A stretch of DNA of 29,844 nt from positions 1 through 29,844 of the forward strand of contig JAFVBT010000046.1 in the NCBI GenBank assembly GCA_017479785.1. The letters run 5' to 3'. Origin of the DNA: Alphaproteobacteria bacterium. Lineage in GTDB: Bacteria; Pseudomonadota; Alphaproteobacteria; RF32; CAG-239. A model generated the notes under the pieces. The model did not search any database, was not told the origin of the DNA, and worked only from the letters and a program-made list of their open reading frames with translations. Below, piece by piece: positions 1 through 9,455 of this stretch. Made by a program: the position numbers and the translations under genes. Each line of letters begins with the position of its first letter. The first letter of the stretch is position 1.

Positions 1-923
1 ACGGCATCTTTAGACAGGTTAACCGCATCGGTACGCATATAAGTAATAAAACCGTCTTCATTAAGTTTTTGCGCAATGTGCATGGTTTTCTTGGCTGAAA
101 AACGCAATTTACGCGCCGCCTCCTGTTGCAACGTGGATGTGGTAAACGGCGGTGCCGGATAACGGCTGGCCTTTTTGCGCTCTACTTCGGATATATGAAA
201 ATCCTGTGCCTCTATTTTAGCTTTGGCATCTAAAGCCTTTTCTTCGGAATTTAAGGTAAATTTATCCAGCTTTTTGCCGTCAAGATTAACCAAATGCGTA
301 AGCATGTGCGCTTTGGATCGGGTTAATAAATCAACATCAACCGTCCAATATTCTTCTGCTTTAAACTTTTCAATTTCATTTTCGCGCTCGCAAATCAAAC
401 GCAAGGCGACTGATTGCACGCGCCCCGCCGATTTAGACCCCGGAAGTTTGCGCCACAGCACCGGCGATAAGGTAAAGCCCACCAAATAATCAAGCGCACG
501 ACGCGCCATATAAGCGCTAACCAAATCGTTGTCAATTTCGCGCGGATTTTCAATACCCTCTTTAACGGCAGATTTTGTGATTTCGTGGAATACCACACGC
601 TGAATCTTCTTACCCGTCAGCTTTTTCTTGTCTTTTAATTCTTCCAAAATATGCCACGCAATCGCTTCTCCCTCTCTATCCGGGTCGGATGCGAGAATGA
701 GTGTATCACAATCTTTTAAGGCGGCAATTATATCGTTTAAGTGCTTGCGTCCGGCGGCACTGAACTCCCATTTCATTGCAAAATCATGCTCCGGATCAAC
801 CGAACCGTCTTTGCTCGGCAAATCTCTGATGTGGCCGTAGCTTGCCAATACTTTGTAATCACTTCCCAGATATTTATTGATTGTTTTGGCTTTAGCCGGA
901 GATTCTACAACAACTAATTTCAT
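1..923 (-). CDS. topA: DNA topoisomerase I, N-terminal part (cut by window edge)
   Basis: Type IA topoisomerase that relaxes negative supercoils through a 5'-phosphotyrosine intermediate. The first 307 codons are present; the C-terminus lies beyond the left edge. Reading from the ATG at 923, the protein opens with the Toprim start MKLVVVESPAKAKTI and carries the Toprim acidic motif SDPDREGEAIAWH near residues 80-95. The type IA core segments GRVQSVALRL and PAPPFTTSTLQQEA follow. The catalytic tyrosine is in EDGFITYMRTD at about residue 295, just inside the edge. It follows dprA with a 14-bp gap on the same strand, so it is probably cotranscribed with plsY and dprA. The family identification is secure; the zinc-ribbon C-terminus cannot be assessed. 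Confidence 0.97.
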   Translation of the reverse strand, partial: MKLVVVESPAKAKTINKYLGSDYKVLASYGHIRDLPSKDGSVDPEHDFAMKWEFSAAGRKHLNDIIAALKDCDTLILASDPDREGEAIAWHILEELKDKKKLTGKKIQRVVFHEITKSAVKEGIENPREIDNDLVSAYMARRALDYLVGFTLSPVLWRKLPGSKSAGRVQSVALRLICERENEIEKFKAEEYWTVDVDLLTRSKAHMLTHLVNLDGKKLDKFTLNSEEKALDAKAKIEAQDFHISEVERKKASRYPAPPFTTSTLQQEAARKLRFSAKKTMHIAQKLNEDGFITYMRTDAVNLSKDA

Positions 924-937
924 TTTCCTTACGCTTT

Positions 938-2053
938 CTATTTGATTCGTGCAACTTTATTACCTGCCTGCCGCTGAATTTTACCCGAAAATTCCAAATC
1001 CAATATTTGCGAGAAAAACTCGGCTTGCGGTAGTTCGCTTGTACGTAACAACACGTCAATATCTATACCCTCATAGCTGATCAAATCAAGCAAATTAACG
1101 TTTTCGTTGTTTGATTTTTCAACCGTTTCATGTTCAGAAATATTTACACTATTTTCGGTCTTGTCAAGAGGGAACAACTCGGTTTGTTTAATTTTTATAC
1201 ATCTGTTTTGACTCATACTTAATACATTAAGTATGTCTTCGGCGCTTTCGGTTAATATTGCGCCGTCTTTTATCAGTTTGTTCGGCCCGGCAGCCCGATT
1301 TTCAAGCGGCGATCCGGGAACGGCAAAAATGTCTTTTCCCTGTTCCAACGCCAGTCTTGCGGTAATCAGTGAACCGGAGTGCAAACTTGCTTCGGCAACC
1401 AAAACGCCTTGCGTTAAACCGGCAATAATACGGTTACGGCGCGGAAAATTTGAAATTTGCGCTTTTGTACCGAGCGGAAATTCCGAAATCAACAAACCTT
1501 GCCGACATATATCATGGTATATATCGGCATTTTCCGGCGGATATATCTCATCAATGCCGGTGCCCAAAACCGCAATGGTCGGACCTCTTTGTTGCTTGGC
1601 ATAAAGTGCACCCTTATGCGCTGCCGCATCAATACCGCGCGCCATGCCGGAAACAACCAAAACGTCGCTTTGGGTTAAATCATAGGCGATTCGCGATGCA
1701 ATTTTGCGACCGGCAATGGAGGCATTACGCGCACCGACAATTGCTACGGTATAAGGATAATTTAACAGCTCAATATTACCATATGCATATAAAACGGGCG
1801 GTGCATCGTTAATTTGCAACAAACTTTGCGGATATTCCGGCATTGTGTATGTGATGATTTTAACGTTTTTGCGTGCCGCATCGTCAATAATTTGCGCGGC
1901 CGCCTGTGTTGAAAATACTTCTTTCTTGGCAGAAACCGCCGATAAAGCGGATGCAACATTACCGTATTTTTGAAGCAGTTTATAATATGTTACCGGCCCG
2001 ATACCATCGGTATTGAGTAATCTTAAAATATCCGTCAGCGTATTCTCAATCAT
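938..2053 (-). CDS. dprA: DNA-processing protein DprA (Smf family)
   Basis: DprA binds incoming single-stranded DNA during natural transformation and loads RecA; the family is also kept in many bacteria not known to be competent. The 371-residue protein has an N-terminal helix-hairpin-helix-like segment (LLNTDGIGPVTYYKLLQKYG, residues 13-32). The Rossmann-like DprA fold follows, with VAIVGARNAS, VVSGMARGIDAAAH, the FPRRNRIIAGL signature and HSGSLITARLALEQG. A C-terminal winged-helix-like segment (about 310-371, LISYEGIDIDVLL...) resembles the DML1-type domain. Its ATG overlaps the stop of plsY by one base (TAATG), which suggests translational coupling. Length is normal for the family and no defects are visible. 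Confidence 0.96.
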   Translation of the reverse strand: MIENTLTDILRLLNTDGIGPVTYYKLLQKYGNVASALSAVSAKKEVFSTQAAAQIIDDAARKNVKIITYTMPEYPQSLLQINDAPPVLYAYGNIELLNYPYTVAIVGARNASIAGRKIASRIAYDLTQSDVLVVSGMARGIDAAAHKGALYAKQQRGPTIAVLGTGIDEIYPPENADIYHDICRQGLLISEFPLGTKAQISNFPRRNRIIAGLTQGVLVAEASLHSGSLITARLALEQGKDIFAVPGSPLENRAAGPNKLIKDGAILTESAEDILNVLSMSQNRCIKIKQTELFPLDKTENSVNISEHETVEKSNNENVNLLDLISYEGIDIDVLLRTSELPQAEFFSQILDLEFSGKIQRQAGNKVARIK

Positions 2054-2691
2054 TATTTCTTTTTGAAACTGATTTTACTTTCTTCACCTTTAATCAAGCG
2101 CGCAATATTGGCATGGTGTCTTACGATAACCAATAAAGCGATGCACGTATAAAACAAAGTATAAATCGGCGGACAAAGAAAAAATGAAACAATCGGGATA
2201 ATAACCGCTGCGGTTAAGGCCGATAAAGATGAATAACGGAACGTAAAAGCCATGGTTAACCAAACACCTAAGGCAATCAAGGCAATCGGCCATTGCGTCA
2301 TTAAAATAAATCCGAGAGAAGAGGCAACGCCTTTACCGCCTTTGAACTTAAGCCAAATCGGGAAATTGTGGCCGATAATGCCGCATGCACCGGCAATCAG
2401 CGAACCCAAAACATTTAAGGTCACAACCTTGCCGCCGAAGGTGCCGATTTCCGTGTTCGGAACAAGTTTATAAGCAACATATGCGGCCAAACCTGCTTTA
2501 AAGGCATCCAAAAGGACCGTTAACAGCGCCAACCACTTATTACCTGTGCGCAAAACATTTGTGGCACCGATGTTGTGGGAACCGATTTTGCGAATATCGC
2601 CGTATCCGGCCAAATAGCACAAAACCAAGCCGAACGGTATTGAACCGGCAAGATAACCGCCGAGAGCACATATTAAAAGCACTGATGTCAT
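2053..2691 (-). CDS. plsY: Acyl-phosphate:glycerol-3-phosphate acyltransferase PlsY
   Basis: Integral inner-membrane enzyme that acylates glycerol-3-phosphate from acyl-phosphate, the first step of phospholipid synthesis. The open frame extends upstream to 2745, but the ATG at 2691 is the better start: an AGGAGG-type Shine-Dalgarno lies about 8 bases upstream, and the first transmembrane helix begins right after it (MTSVLLICALGGYLAGSIPFG). This gives 212 residues, typical of PlsY. The three conserved cytoplasmic motifs are visible: GSIPFGLV, SHNIGATNVLR and FPIWLKFKGGKGVASS. Several hydrophobic helices and a short basic tail (KGEESKISFKKK) complete it. It is the first gene of the plsY-dprA-topA run and diverges from pyrH across 159 bp. 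Confidence 0.96.
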   Translation of the reverse strand: MTSVLLICALGGYLAGSIPFGLVLCYLAGYGDIRKIGSHNIGATNVLRTGNKWLALLTVLLDAFKAGLAAYVAYKLVPNTEIGTFGGKVVTLNVLGSLIAGACGIIGHNFPIWLKFKGGKGVASSLGFILMTQWPIALIALGVWLTMAFTFRYSSLSALTAAVIIPIVSFFLCPPIYTLFYTCIALLVIVRHHANIARLIKGEESKISFKKK

Positions 2692-2850
2692 GTTTACCTC
2701 CTGTATAGTTGTCTTTGTTTTATCTGAAGTTACGAAAAATTTCAACTATATTTTAAAAATGCTAAAAATTCTGTTGAAACACTGTAAAATGTTAATGACA
2801 AAGCAAATAAAAAAGGTAACATACAAAAGAAATTTATTTATGGTGAGATA

Positions 2851-3561
2851 ATGCAACCTGAATTTAAGAGGATAATGCTCAAATTGTCCGGCGAAGGATT
2901 GGCCGGCAAAAATATAACGGGAACGGATGCGGCCGTTGTGCAAAAATTGGCAACGGAAATTAAGGCTGTTCGCGATATGGGCGTACAAATTTGTCTGGTT
3001 ATCGGTGGCGGAAACATTTTCCGCGGTGCTAAAGACGGCTGCGCCGATATGGACCGGAGCGTTGCTGACCAAATCGGAATGCTGGCAACGGTTATGAATG
3101 CATTGACGATGAAATCGTCGTTGGAAAATATCGGTTGTCCGGCGAAGGTTTTTTCGGCGCTTTCCATGCCGCAAATATGCGAAACATATAATTTTCGTGA
3201 AGCAACACAATCGTTGGATGACGATTGTGTCACAATTTTTGCTTGCGGAACGGGAAGTCCGTATTTCACAACCGATACCGGAGCGGTTTTGCGCGCCGTT
3301 GAAATGCATTGCGATGTGATGATGAAGGCCACGCAAGTTGATGGTGTGTATAGTGCAGATCCGCGTTATGATAATAATGCAAAACGCTATGATGATATCA
3401 CATATGATGAAGTTTTGGAAAAAAATCTTAACGTTATGGATATGACTGCTATTGCTATGGCGCGTGACAATAAACTTCCGGTTATGATTTTTATGCAAAA
3501 GGGTGAAAATTCCATCATAAATGCCGTTTGCGGCAAGGCTAAATGTACAATAATCAAATAG
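2851..3561 (+). CDS. pyrH: UMP kinase
   Basis: Bacterial-type UMP kinase, a hexameric amino-acid-kinase-fold enzyme that converts UMP to UDP in pyrimidine synthesis. The 236 residues match the usual length. Motifs: KRIMLKLSGEGLAG at the N-terminus (phosphate-binding lysine region), GGGNIFRG near residue 53, DQIGMLATVMNAL, TGSPYFTTDTGAVLRAVE, and the KATQVDGVYSADP segment typical of the family. A GGTGAG ribosome-binding site sits six bases before the ATG. It opens the pyrH-frr-uppS-cdsA-rseP-bamA-lpxD-fabZ run. In many proteobacteria rpsB-tsf precede it; here they do not, because plsY diverges directly upstream. Confidence 0.97.
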   Translation: MQPEFKRIMLKLSGEGLAGKNITGTDAAVVQKLATEIKAVRDMGVQICLVIGGGNIFRGAKDGCADMDRSVADQIGMLATVMNALTMKSSLENIGCPAKVFSALSMPQICETYNFREATQSLDDDCVTIFACGTGSPYFTTDTGAVLRAVEMHCDVMMKATQVDGVYSADPRYDNNAKRYDDITYDEVLEKNLNVMDMTAIAMARDNKLPVMIFMQKGENSIINAVCGKAKCTIIK

Positions 3562-3573
3562 GATGAGGTAGAG

Positions 3574-4137
3574 ATGACGGATTATAATTCATTAAAAGAA
3601 CAGACACTTTATAAAATGGATAAAACATTGGAAACCTTAAAAACGGATTTTGGGGGTTTGCGTGCCGGTAGAGCGCATGCCAGTCTGCTTGACGGTATTT
3701 TGGTTGATGCCTACGGCAGCATGACGCCGATAAGTCAGGTTGGAACAATCAGCGTGCCGGATGCACGCACGTTGTCCGTTAGTGTTTGGGATAAAGGTTT
3801 ATCCAAAAGTGTTGAAAAAGCGATAATGGAAAGTGATTTGGGATTAAATCCGATGTCGGACGGCCAGCTTATCCGTATTCCGATTCCGCCGCTCAGTGAA
3901 GAGCGCCGTCGCGAACTTTCAAAAATAGCCGGAAAATATGCGGAACAGGCAAAAATTGCTGTTAGTAATATTCGTCGTGACGCAATGGACGAAGTTAAAA
4001 AAATGAAAAAAGATTCTCTGATATCGGAAGATGAGGAGAAAAAATATAACAATGATATTCAGAAATGGACGGATGATACTATTAAAAAGGTGGATGATCA
4101 GCTGGATAACAAAGAAAAAGACATTATGCAAGTATAA
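3574..4137 (+). CDS. frr: Ribosome recycling factor
   Basis: RRF splits post-termination ribosomes together with EF-G. The 187-residue product has the expected length and architecture: a long helical bundle interrupted by the small domain. Diagnostic segments are LRAGRAHASLLDGILVDAYGSMTPISQVGTI (two consecutive parts), RIPIPPLSEERRREL and the C-terminal helix NIRRDAMDEVKKMKKDSLISEDEEKKY. It begins 12 bases after pyrH with a GATGAGGTAGAG ribosome-binding region, and uppS follows within 11 bases, so these genes are almost certainly one transcript. No anomalies are visible. Confidence 0.97.
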   Translation: MTDYNSLKEQTLYKMDKTLETLKTDFGGLRAGRAHASLLDGILVDAYGSMTPISQVGTISVPDARTLSVSVWDKGLSKSVEKAIMESDLGLNPMSDGQLIRIPIPPLSEERRRELSKIAGKYAEQAKIAVSNIRRDAMDEVKKMKKDSLISEDEEKKYNNDIQKWTDDTIKKVDDQLDNKEKDIMQV

Positions 4138-4148
4138 GAGGCTTTGGC

Positions 4149-4853
4149 GTGACGACTGATAATTTGACACATATTGCCTTTATTATGGACGGTAATCGCC
4201 GGTGGGCGCAAAAAAAAGGACTGCCCGTTGCAAGCGGACATAAAAAAGGTGCAGAAACACTGATAGATATTGCGAAAGCTGCCAAAAAATTCGGCATAAA
4301 ATATATGACGGTTTATGCTTTTTCAACCGAAAATTGGCAGCGTGAAAAACACGAAGTTGACGAGTTAATGAAACTTTTACGCTATTATTTGGATACCGGT
4401 TTTAAGGAACTTCAAGAAAATGACGTAAAAGTTAAGTTTATCGGTGAACGCTATATGTTAGCACCCGATATTATTGAAAAAATGGGTGAAATAGAAAAAA
4501 ATACGGCAAAGAATAAATCTGTGACGCTTTGCGTTGCTTTGAGCTACGGCAGCAGACAGGAAATTACTGCGGCGGTTAAGAAAATAGCACAAGAAGTTCA
4601 AAACGGCTCTTTGCATGCGGAAGACGTGGATATGCAAATGGTTGATAATTACTTATACACGCAGGGTATTCCTGATCCGGATTTGTTGATACGAACCAGC
4701 GGAGAAATGCGTGTCAGTAATTACCTTTTATGGCAGCTTGCATATACGGAGTTCTACTTTTCAAAAACATTATGGCCAGATTTTTCGGCCGATGAATTGG
4801 AACAAATTATAACAGACTACAAAAATAGGGAGAGAAGATATGGTAAGTCGTAA
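4149..4853 (+). CDS. uppS: Undecaprenyl diphosphate synthase (isoprenyl transferase)
   Basis: Cis-prenyltransferase that condenses isopentenyl-PP onto farnesyl-PP to make the C55 lipid carrier for peptidoglycan and O-antigen. The start is a GTG at 4149, preceded by AAGAGG; there is no ATG before the conserved block. The catalytic aspartate is D14 in FIMDGNRRWA, followed by GHKKGAETL and the FSTENWQR motif. The C-terminal signature DPDLLIRTSGEMRVSNYLLWQ continues into AYTEFYFSKTLWPDF. At 234 residues it is normal in length. Its last 14 bases overlap the start of cdsA. Confidence 0.96.
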   Translation: MTTDNLTHIAFIMDGNRRWAQKKGLPVASGHKKGAETLIDIAKAAKKFGIKYMTVYAFSTENWQREKHEVDELMKLLRYYLDTGFKELQENDVKVKFIGERYMLAPDIIEKMGEIEKNTAKNKSVTLCVALSYGSRQEITAAVKKIAQEVQNGSLHAEDVDMQMVDNYLYTQGIPDPDLLIRTSGEMRVSNYLLWQLAYTEFYFSKTLWPDFSADELEQIITDYKNRERRYGKS

Positions 4854-5742
4854 GTTCGGAGCGATTACAAAGCGGGTTTTGGCGGCAATTGTTATGATAC
4901 CGATTGCAATTGAGGCCTTATATGTCGGAAGCCCGCTCATAGAAGTGTTGGCGATTATTGTCGGCGGTCTTTTATCTTGGGAGTGGGCAAATATGCTTGC
5001 TTCAACCGAAACAAAATCGCACTATGTAACAGCATTTATAATGAGTTTGGCCATATCTATATGGACCTATAATTTTTCGGTTGTTTTGCCTATGATAGCC
5101 GTGATAACGTTAGTTGTTTGGCTTGTGGCAGAAAAGGAAAAGTTTCGCGGATTATTGACTTTGGGTGTGCCGTATATATCTATAGGTGTGGCATCACTGG
5201 TTTGGATTTATCGTTCGTTTGATCCGAGTGAAGGAAACTTTGATCCGCGCTACAATTACAGTTTTATCATGACATTGTGGTTCTTTTTAATGGTTTGGAG
5301 TATGGATGTCGGCGGATTGGTTGTCGGCTGTAATTTGCGCGGTCCGAAACTTGCTCCGAAAATCAGCCCGAACAAAACGTGGTCCGGTTTGTGCGGTGGC
5401 ATATTATTGGCCGTTTCCGTCAGTATTATCTTTATATATTGGTGCACGGAAATAATGGAAATTCCTCCGTATGATTTCAATAAGTTCCGTTATATATCTT
5501 TGTCACATAACGCGTGGCAGGTTCGTTGGAACATAGATAATCAGATGTTGTTCGCAATTTTGGCGATTTTGCTTGCCGTGCTGGCTCAAATAGGCGATTT
5601 GATTGAATCGGCCATAAAGAGAAAAGCCGGTGTGAAAGATTCCTCCAAGCTTATTCCGGGACACGGCGGCATATTTGACCGCATAGACGGACTGATTTTC
5701 GCCGCGCCGTTTATGTATTTGTTTTTTACGTATATGCTGTAA
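4840..5742 (+). CDS. cdsA: Phosphatidate cytidylyltransferase (CDP-diacylglycerol synthase)
   Basis: Inner-membrane enzyme that makes CDP-diacylglycerol from phosphatidic acid and CTP, the branch point for phospholipid headgroups. The 300-residue polytopic protein has several hydrophobic helices. It carries the textbook CDS signature near its C-terminus: SAIKRKAGVKDSSKLIPGHG followed by GIFDRIDG, including the conserved K-R, K-D, H-G-G and D-R-x-D positions. PKISPNKTWSG in the middle is also family-typical. A GGGAGAGAAG ribosome-binding site lies inside the end of uppS. In many proteobacteria dxr sits between cdsA and rseP; here rseP follows directly. Confidence 0.95.
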   Translation: MVSRKFGAITKRVLAAIVMIPIAIEALYVGSPLIEVLAIIVGGLLSWEWANMLASTETKSHYVTAFIMSLAISIWTYNFSVVLPMIAVITLVVWLVAEKEKFRGLLTLGVPYISIGVASLVWIYRSFDPSEGNFDPRYNYSFIMTLWFFLMVWSMDVGGLVVGCNLRGPKLAPKISPNKTWSGLCGGILLAVSVSIIFIYWCTEIMEIPPYDFNKFRYISLSHNAWQVRWNIDNQMLFAILAILLAVLAQIGDLIESAIKRKAGVKDSSKLIPGHGGIFDRIDGLIFAAPFMYLFFTYML

Positions 5743-5752
5743 GGTGAGAATA

Positions 5753-7171
5753 ATGGAAATACTTTTAAATATTATTTATTATGTAGTACCTTTTATAGTC
5801 CTTCTCGGAATTCTGGTTTTTGTACATGAATTCGGGCATTTTATTGTTGCACGCATTCTCGGTGCCAAAGTTGTGGTTTTTTCAATCGGGTTCGGTAAAG
5901 AATTGTGGGGGCGCGTTGATAAATATGGCACACGCTGGAAAGTGGCTGCCGTTCCGCTTGGCGGATATTGTCAGTTTTTGGGGGATGCGGATGCTTCTTC
6001 TTCTACGGTTGATGAAAGTTTTAAGAATCTGTCCGAAGAAGATAAAAAAGGAGCGTTCCCGCTTTTGGCCGCATGGAAAAAGCTGTGCATTGTTGTGGCC
6101 GGGCCGCTGTTCAATTATCTGTTTGCACTTTTATTGTTTGTAGCTTTGTTTTACAGCTTCGGAAAAATTGTATATCCTTCGGTTGTCGGTAAGGTTATGC
6201 CCGGTGAAGCGGCTGAGGCCGCCGGCATTATGGAAGGTGACAGAATATTATCCTTAAACGGCAATCCGACACCGGATTTTCAAGCTTTAAGTAATGAAGT
6301 AAGTTTGGCTGAAACAGATGATGTACTGATTGAATTGGAACGTCCGGCAACTGTTCATGTTAAGGCGCGCGAAACCGAATTTAATCAGGATAATGTTGCT
6401 AAAACGGAAAAAATTATCGGGTTGGTTTTTGATGCCGATAACGTTGATGAAAAAGCCGAAATATCGCAAAAAGGCATAAGAGTTAAATATGTTGTGATAA
6501 ACAGCGCGGCAGAAGAAGCAGGTCTTCAGGCCGGTGATTTTATTGAAAAAATCAATGATGTTGAAATTACAAAAGTTACGGATTTTATAGATTTTGTACG
6601 CGCACATATTGATGAAGATTTTGAAATATCATACGCTCGTCCTATGTCGCTTGCCGTGACACTGAAAGATACGGATTTTGAGCAAGAAGACGGGCGCAAA
6701 GTTAAGCGTCGCATGCTGGGTGTACAGTCTTCGCTTAAGGTCGATTTTACGCAACATATGACATTAGGTGCGGCAATAAAGGCCGGCTATGATGAAGTAT
6801 ATGATTTAACAGTGACCACATTGCGCGGTTTGGCACAAATGATAACCGGAAAGCGTGGCGGCAAGGATGTCGGCGGCATTATTCGTATTGCCGAAATGTC
6901 AGGCGACATCAGTAAAGCCGGCGGTTTAATCAGTTTTATCTATTTTATGGGTTTGCTGTCCGTTAATTTGGGGCTGATTAATTTATTGCCGATACCGGTG
7001 TTGGACGGTGGCAGCATAGTCATATTTATGATTGAAATGCTGACCGGCAGAGAACTGCAACCGAAGATGAAGGAGTATATTTTCAAAATCGGTCTGTTTA
7101 TAATTTTAGGAATTATGTTGCTTGCAACGTGGAATGATATTACACATTTAATAAGTCGTTGGTTTGACTAA
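5753..7171 (+). CDS. rseP: Site-2 intramembrane zinc metalloprotease RseP
   Basis: Intramembrane protease that cleaves anti-sigma factor RseA-type substrates and signal-peptide remnants. The frame opens at a GTG at 5744, but the ATG at 5753 is preferred because AAGGTGAG sits 4-5 bases upstream. This gives 472 residues. The zinc motif is HEFGH (H25, E26, H29) in the first transmembrane helix. The third ligand is D418 in the NLLPIPVLDGG motif. Two PDZ-like domains lie between: VVGKVMPGEAAEAAGIMEGD, and VVINSAAEEAGLQAGDF. The protein is slightly longer than the roughly 450-residue standard, with an acidic stretch between the PDZ domains. It precedes bamA by 17 bases. Confidence 0.95.
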   Translation: MEILLNIIYYVVPFIVLLGILVFVHEFGHFIVARILGAKVVVFSIGFGKELWGRVDKYGTRWKVAAVPLGGYCQFLGDADASSSTVDESFKNLSEEDKKGAFPLLAAWKKLCIVVAGPLFNYLFALLLFVALFYSFGKIVYPSVVGKVMPGEAAEAAGIMEGDRILSLNGNPTPDFQALSNEVSLAETDDVLIELERPATVHVKARETEFNQDNVAKTEKIIGLVFDADNVDEKAEISQKGIRVKYVVINSAAEEAGLQAGDFIEKINDVEITKVTDFIDFVRAHIDEDFEISYARPMSLAVTLKDTDFEQEDGRKVKRRMLGVQSSLKVDFTQHMTLGAAIKAGYDEVYDLTVTTLRGLAQMITGKRGGKDVGGIIRIAEMSGDISKAGGLISFIYFMGLLSVNLGLINLLPIPVLDGGSIVIFMIEMLTGRELQPKMKEYIFKIGLFIILGIMLLATWNDITHLISRWFD

Positions 7172-7188
7172 TCAAAAAGGAAGAGAAT

Positions 7189-9447
7189 ATGAAAAAAATA
7201 TTATATGTAGGTTTATTGACAAGCTTGATTTCGGCTCAGGCATATGCAGGAGGTTTTTATGCCAAGCAAATTGATGTTACTGGTTTGCAACGCGTTGAAA
7301 AAGAAACGGTTTTATCTTATTTGAACTTGCCGAAAGGGCGTAGCATTTCGCAAGATGATTTGGATAACTCTTTTCAAAGCCTGTATAACACCGGATTGTT
7401 CAGTGATATCAGCTTTGACACATCTACTGCCAATGTTTTGAAAATTAACGTAAAAGAAAATCCGATTATCGGTAAGCGCGCATTTGACGGTAATGATAAA
7501 ATAGATGATAAAGTTTTGGAAAAAGAAGTTCAGTTGGGGCCGCGCTCCGTTTTTGATAAAGCTAAGGTTCAACAAGATGTTCAACGCATTCTGGATGTAT
7601 ATCGTAAAACCGGACGCTATTCGGTGACGGTTGAACCGAAAATTATTGAACGCGAAGAAAATCGCGTTGACTTAATTTATGGAATTGATGAAGGTGCTTC
7701 GGCTAAAATAGATAAAATCAATTTCTTGGGAAATACACATTATTCAAACTCTGATTTACAAGATGAAATTATGAGTAAAGAAAGTCGTTGGTATCGTATA
7801 TTCAGCTCTTCCGAAAATTACGATGCTGAAAAAATGGAATATGACAAAGAAATGTTGCGCCGTTTCTATACAAGTCGCGGTTATGCTGATTTCAGCGTGC
7901 AGTCTGCCGTTGCTGAACTCAGCGAAGATCACAAGTCTTTCATTTTGACTTTCTCTTTGGATGAAGGTCCGCGTTATGAAGTTGATAAAATAACCATTCA
8001 TTCAAATATTAAAGGTGTGGATACCGAATCTTTGTATAAAGATGTAGAAATTGATTCGGGTGATTGGTTTAATTCCGAATTGGTTGAAAAATCAGTCTCT
8101 GAAATTACCGAAAGTTTGGGCAAAAAAGGTTTTGCCTTTGTAGATGTTGAACCGGAATATATTCGTGATGCCGAAAACGGTAAAATTGATATCAATTTTG
8201 TAATCAATGAAAGTGAGCGCGTGTTCATTAATCGTATTAATATTACCGGTAATGACCGCACGTTAGATGAGGTTATTCGCCGTGAATTCAGATTGGAAGA
8301 AGGGGATGCCCTCAATGTTTCCAAACTGCGTGATTCGCGCCGCAATATTGAAAACTTGAATTTCTTCAGCAAGGTTGACATTCAAACCGACTATGCCGGT
8401 CCGAATAAAACAGATGTGAATGTTAATGTAGAAGAAAAGTCAACCGGATATTTCAATGTCGGTGTCGGTTATTCCACTACCAATGGTGCGTTGATGCGTG
8501 CCGGTGTAACGGAAAACAATTTCCGCGGAAAAGGTCAGGAAGTAGGCTTTAACGTCGGTATTTCCGAAAGAACAAAGGATTATGATATCAGCTTTACGGA
8601 ACCTTATTTCTTGGGACGTCGCTTAAGTGCCGGTATTGATTTGTTTATGCAAGATCAAGACTACAGTGATGAGGCTTCCTATGATACACGGACAACCGGC
8701 GGACGCACGCGTTTCGGCTGGAAATATACCGATAACTTGTATCATTTGGCACGTTATACATATAGCACAAACAAAATCAGAAACGTTAAAGATTATGCTT
8801 CCGAATATGTTAAAGCCGAACAAGGAAGTGCAACAACTTCGGCCGTTGGTCAAACGTTGATTTATGATAAGCGCGACAGTGCCATCAACACCAAAGAAGG
8901 TTACTATATATCCTTCGGACACGATATTTCCGGCTTGGGCGGTGATACAAAATATAACCGTTTTGACGGCAAATTGTATAAGTTCTATACGTTCTTTGAT
9001 TATTACACATTAAAGATGTTCGCAACCGGCGGTTATATTGCCGGTTACGGCGGAAAGAAAGTTCGTATGTCCGACCGTTACTATTTAGGTGGTCAAACAT
9101 TGCGCGGTTTTGAATTTGCCGGTATCGGCGCGCGTGATAAGCGTACCCGCGATGCTTTGGGCGGCAATTGGATGATGTATTCCGGTGCGGAAATTATCTT
9201 CCCTATCGGTTTGGATGAACTTGGCGTTAAAGGACGCACCTTCTGGGATATCGGTGCTTTGGGCAAACCGGATCACTTTGACGCGCAAAAGATTAACTAT
9301 TCTTCTAAACTCAGAAGTTCTGTCGGTTTCGGTTTTGACTGGATGTCTCCTATGGGTAAAATTGATATTGACTTCGGTTTCCCGATTTCCAAAGAGAAAT
9401 ATGATGAAACAGAAGTATTCCGCTTGAACTTCGGTACGAGCTTATAG
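7189..9447 (+). CDS. bamA: Outer membrane protein assembly factor BamA
   Basis: Omp85-family insertase that folds beta-barrel proteins into the outer membrane. The 752-residue protein starts with a cleavable signal peptide (MKKILYVGLLTSLISAQAYA) and then FYAKQIDVTGLQRVEKETV, the typical opening of POTRA1. Five POTRA domains fit residues about 22-420, and the 16-stranded barrel about 425-752. The conserved loop-6 motif appears as LGGQTLRGFEFAG, and DYDISFTEPYFLGRRLS marks the early barrel. The last residues are RLNFGTSL, so the C-terminal residue is Leu rather than the usual aromatic. The ribosome-binding site is AAGGAAGAG. No skp gene follows; lpxD starts 8 bases downstream. Confidence 0.97.
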   Translation: MKKILYVGLLTSLISAQAYAGGFYAKQIDVTGLQRVEKETVLSYLNLPKGRSISQDDLDNSFQSLYNTGLFSDISFDTSTANVLKINVKENPIIGKRAFDGNDKIDDKVLEKEVQLGPRSVFDKAKVQQDVQRILDVYRKTGRYSVTVEPKIIEREENRVDLIYGIDEGASAKIDKINFLGNTHYSNSDLQDEIMSKESRWYRIFSSSENYDAEKMEYDKEMLRRFYTSRGYADFSVQSAVAELSEDHKSFILTFSLDEGPRYEVDKITIHSNIKGVDTESLYKDVEIDSGDWFNSELVEKSVSEITESLGKKGFAFVDVEPEYIRDAENGKIDINFVINESERVFINRINITGNDRTLDEVIRREFRLEEGDALNVSKLRDSRRNIENLNFFSKVDIQTDYAGPNKTDVNVNVEEKSTGYFNVGVGYSTTNGALMRAGVTENNFRGKGQEVGFNVGISERTKDYDISFTEPYFLGRRLSAGIDLFMQDQDYSDEASYDTRTTGGRTRFGWKYTDNLYHLARYTYSTNKIRNVKDYASEYVKAEQGSATTSAVGQTLIYDKRDSAINTKEGYYISFGHDISGLGGDTKYNRFDGKLYKFYTFFDYYTLKMFATGGYIAGYGGKKVRMSDRYYLGGQTLRGFEFAGIGARDKRTRDALGGNWMMYSGAEIIFPIGLDELGVKGRTFWDIGALGKPDHFDAQKINYSSKLRSSVGFGFDWMSPMGKIDIDFGFPISKEKYDETEVFRLNFGTSL

Positions 9448-9455
9448 GAAAAACG

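Noticed and set aside
2741..2802. Possible promoters for pyrH and plsY in the divergent gap (TTGAAA at 2774, TAAAAT at 2785).
   Set aside because: No pair of hexamers has an acceptable spacing on the plus strand, and the minus-strand pair TTCAAC/TAAAAT is weak.
2746..3498. Long minus-strand open frame opposite pyrH.
   Set aside because: Its translation is rich in His, Cys and Ile with no domain, and pyrH on the plus strand is fully conserved. It is a shadow frame.
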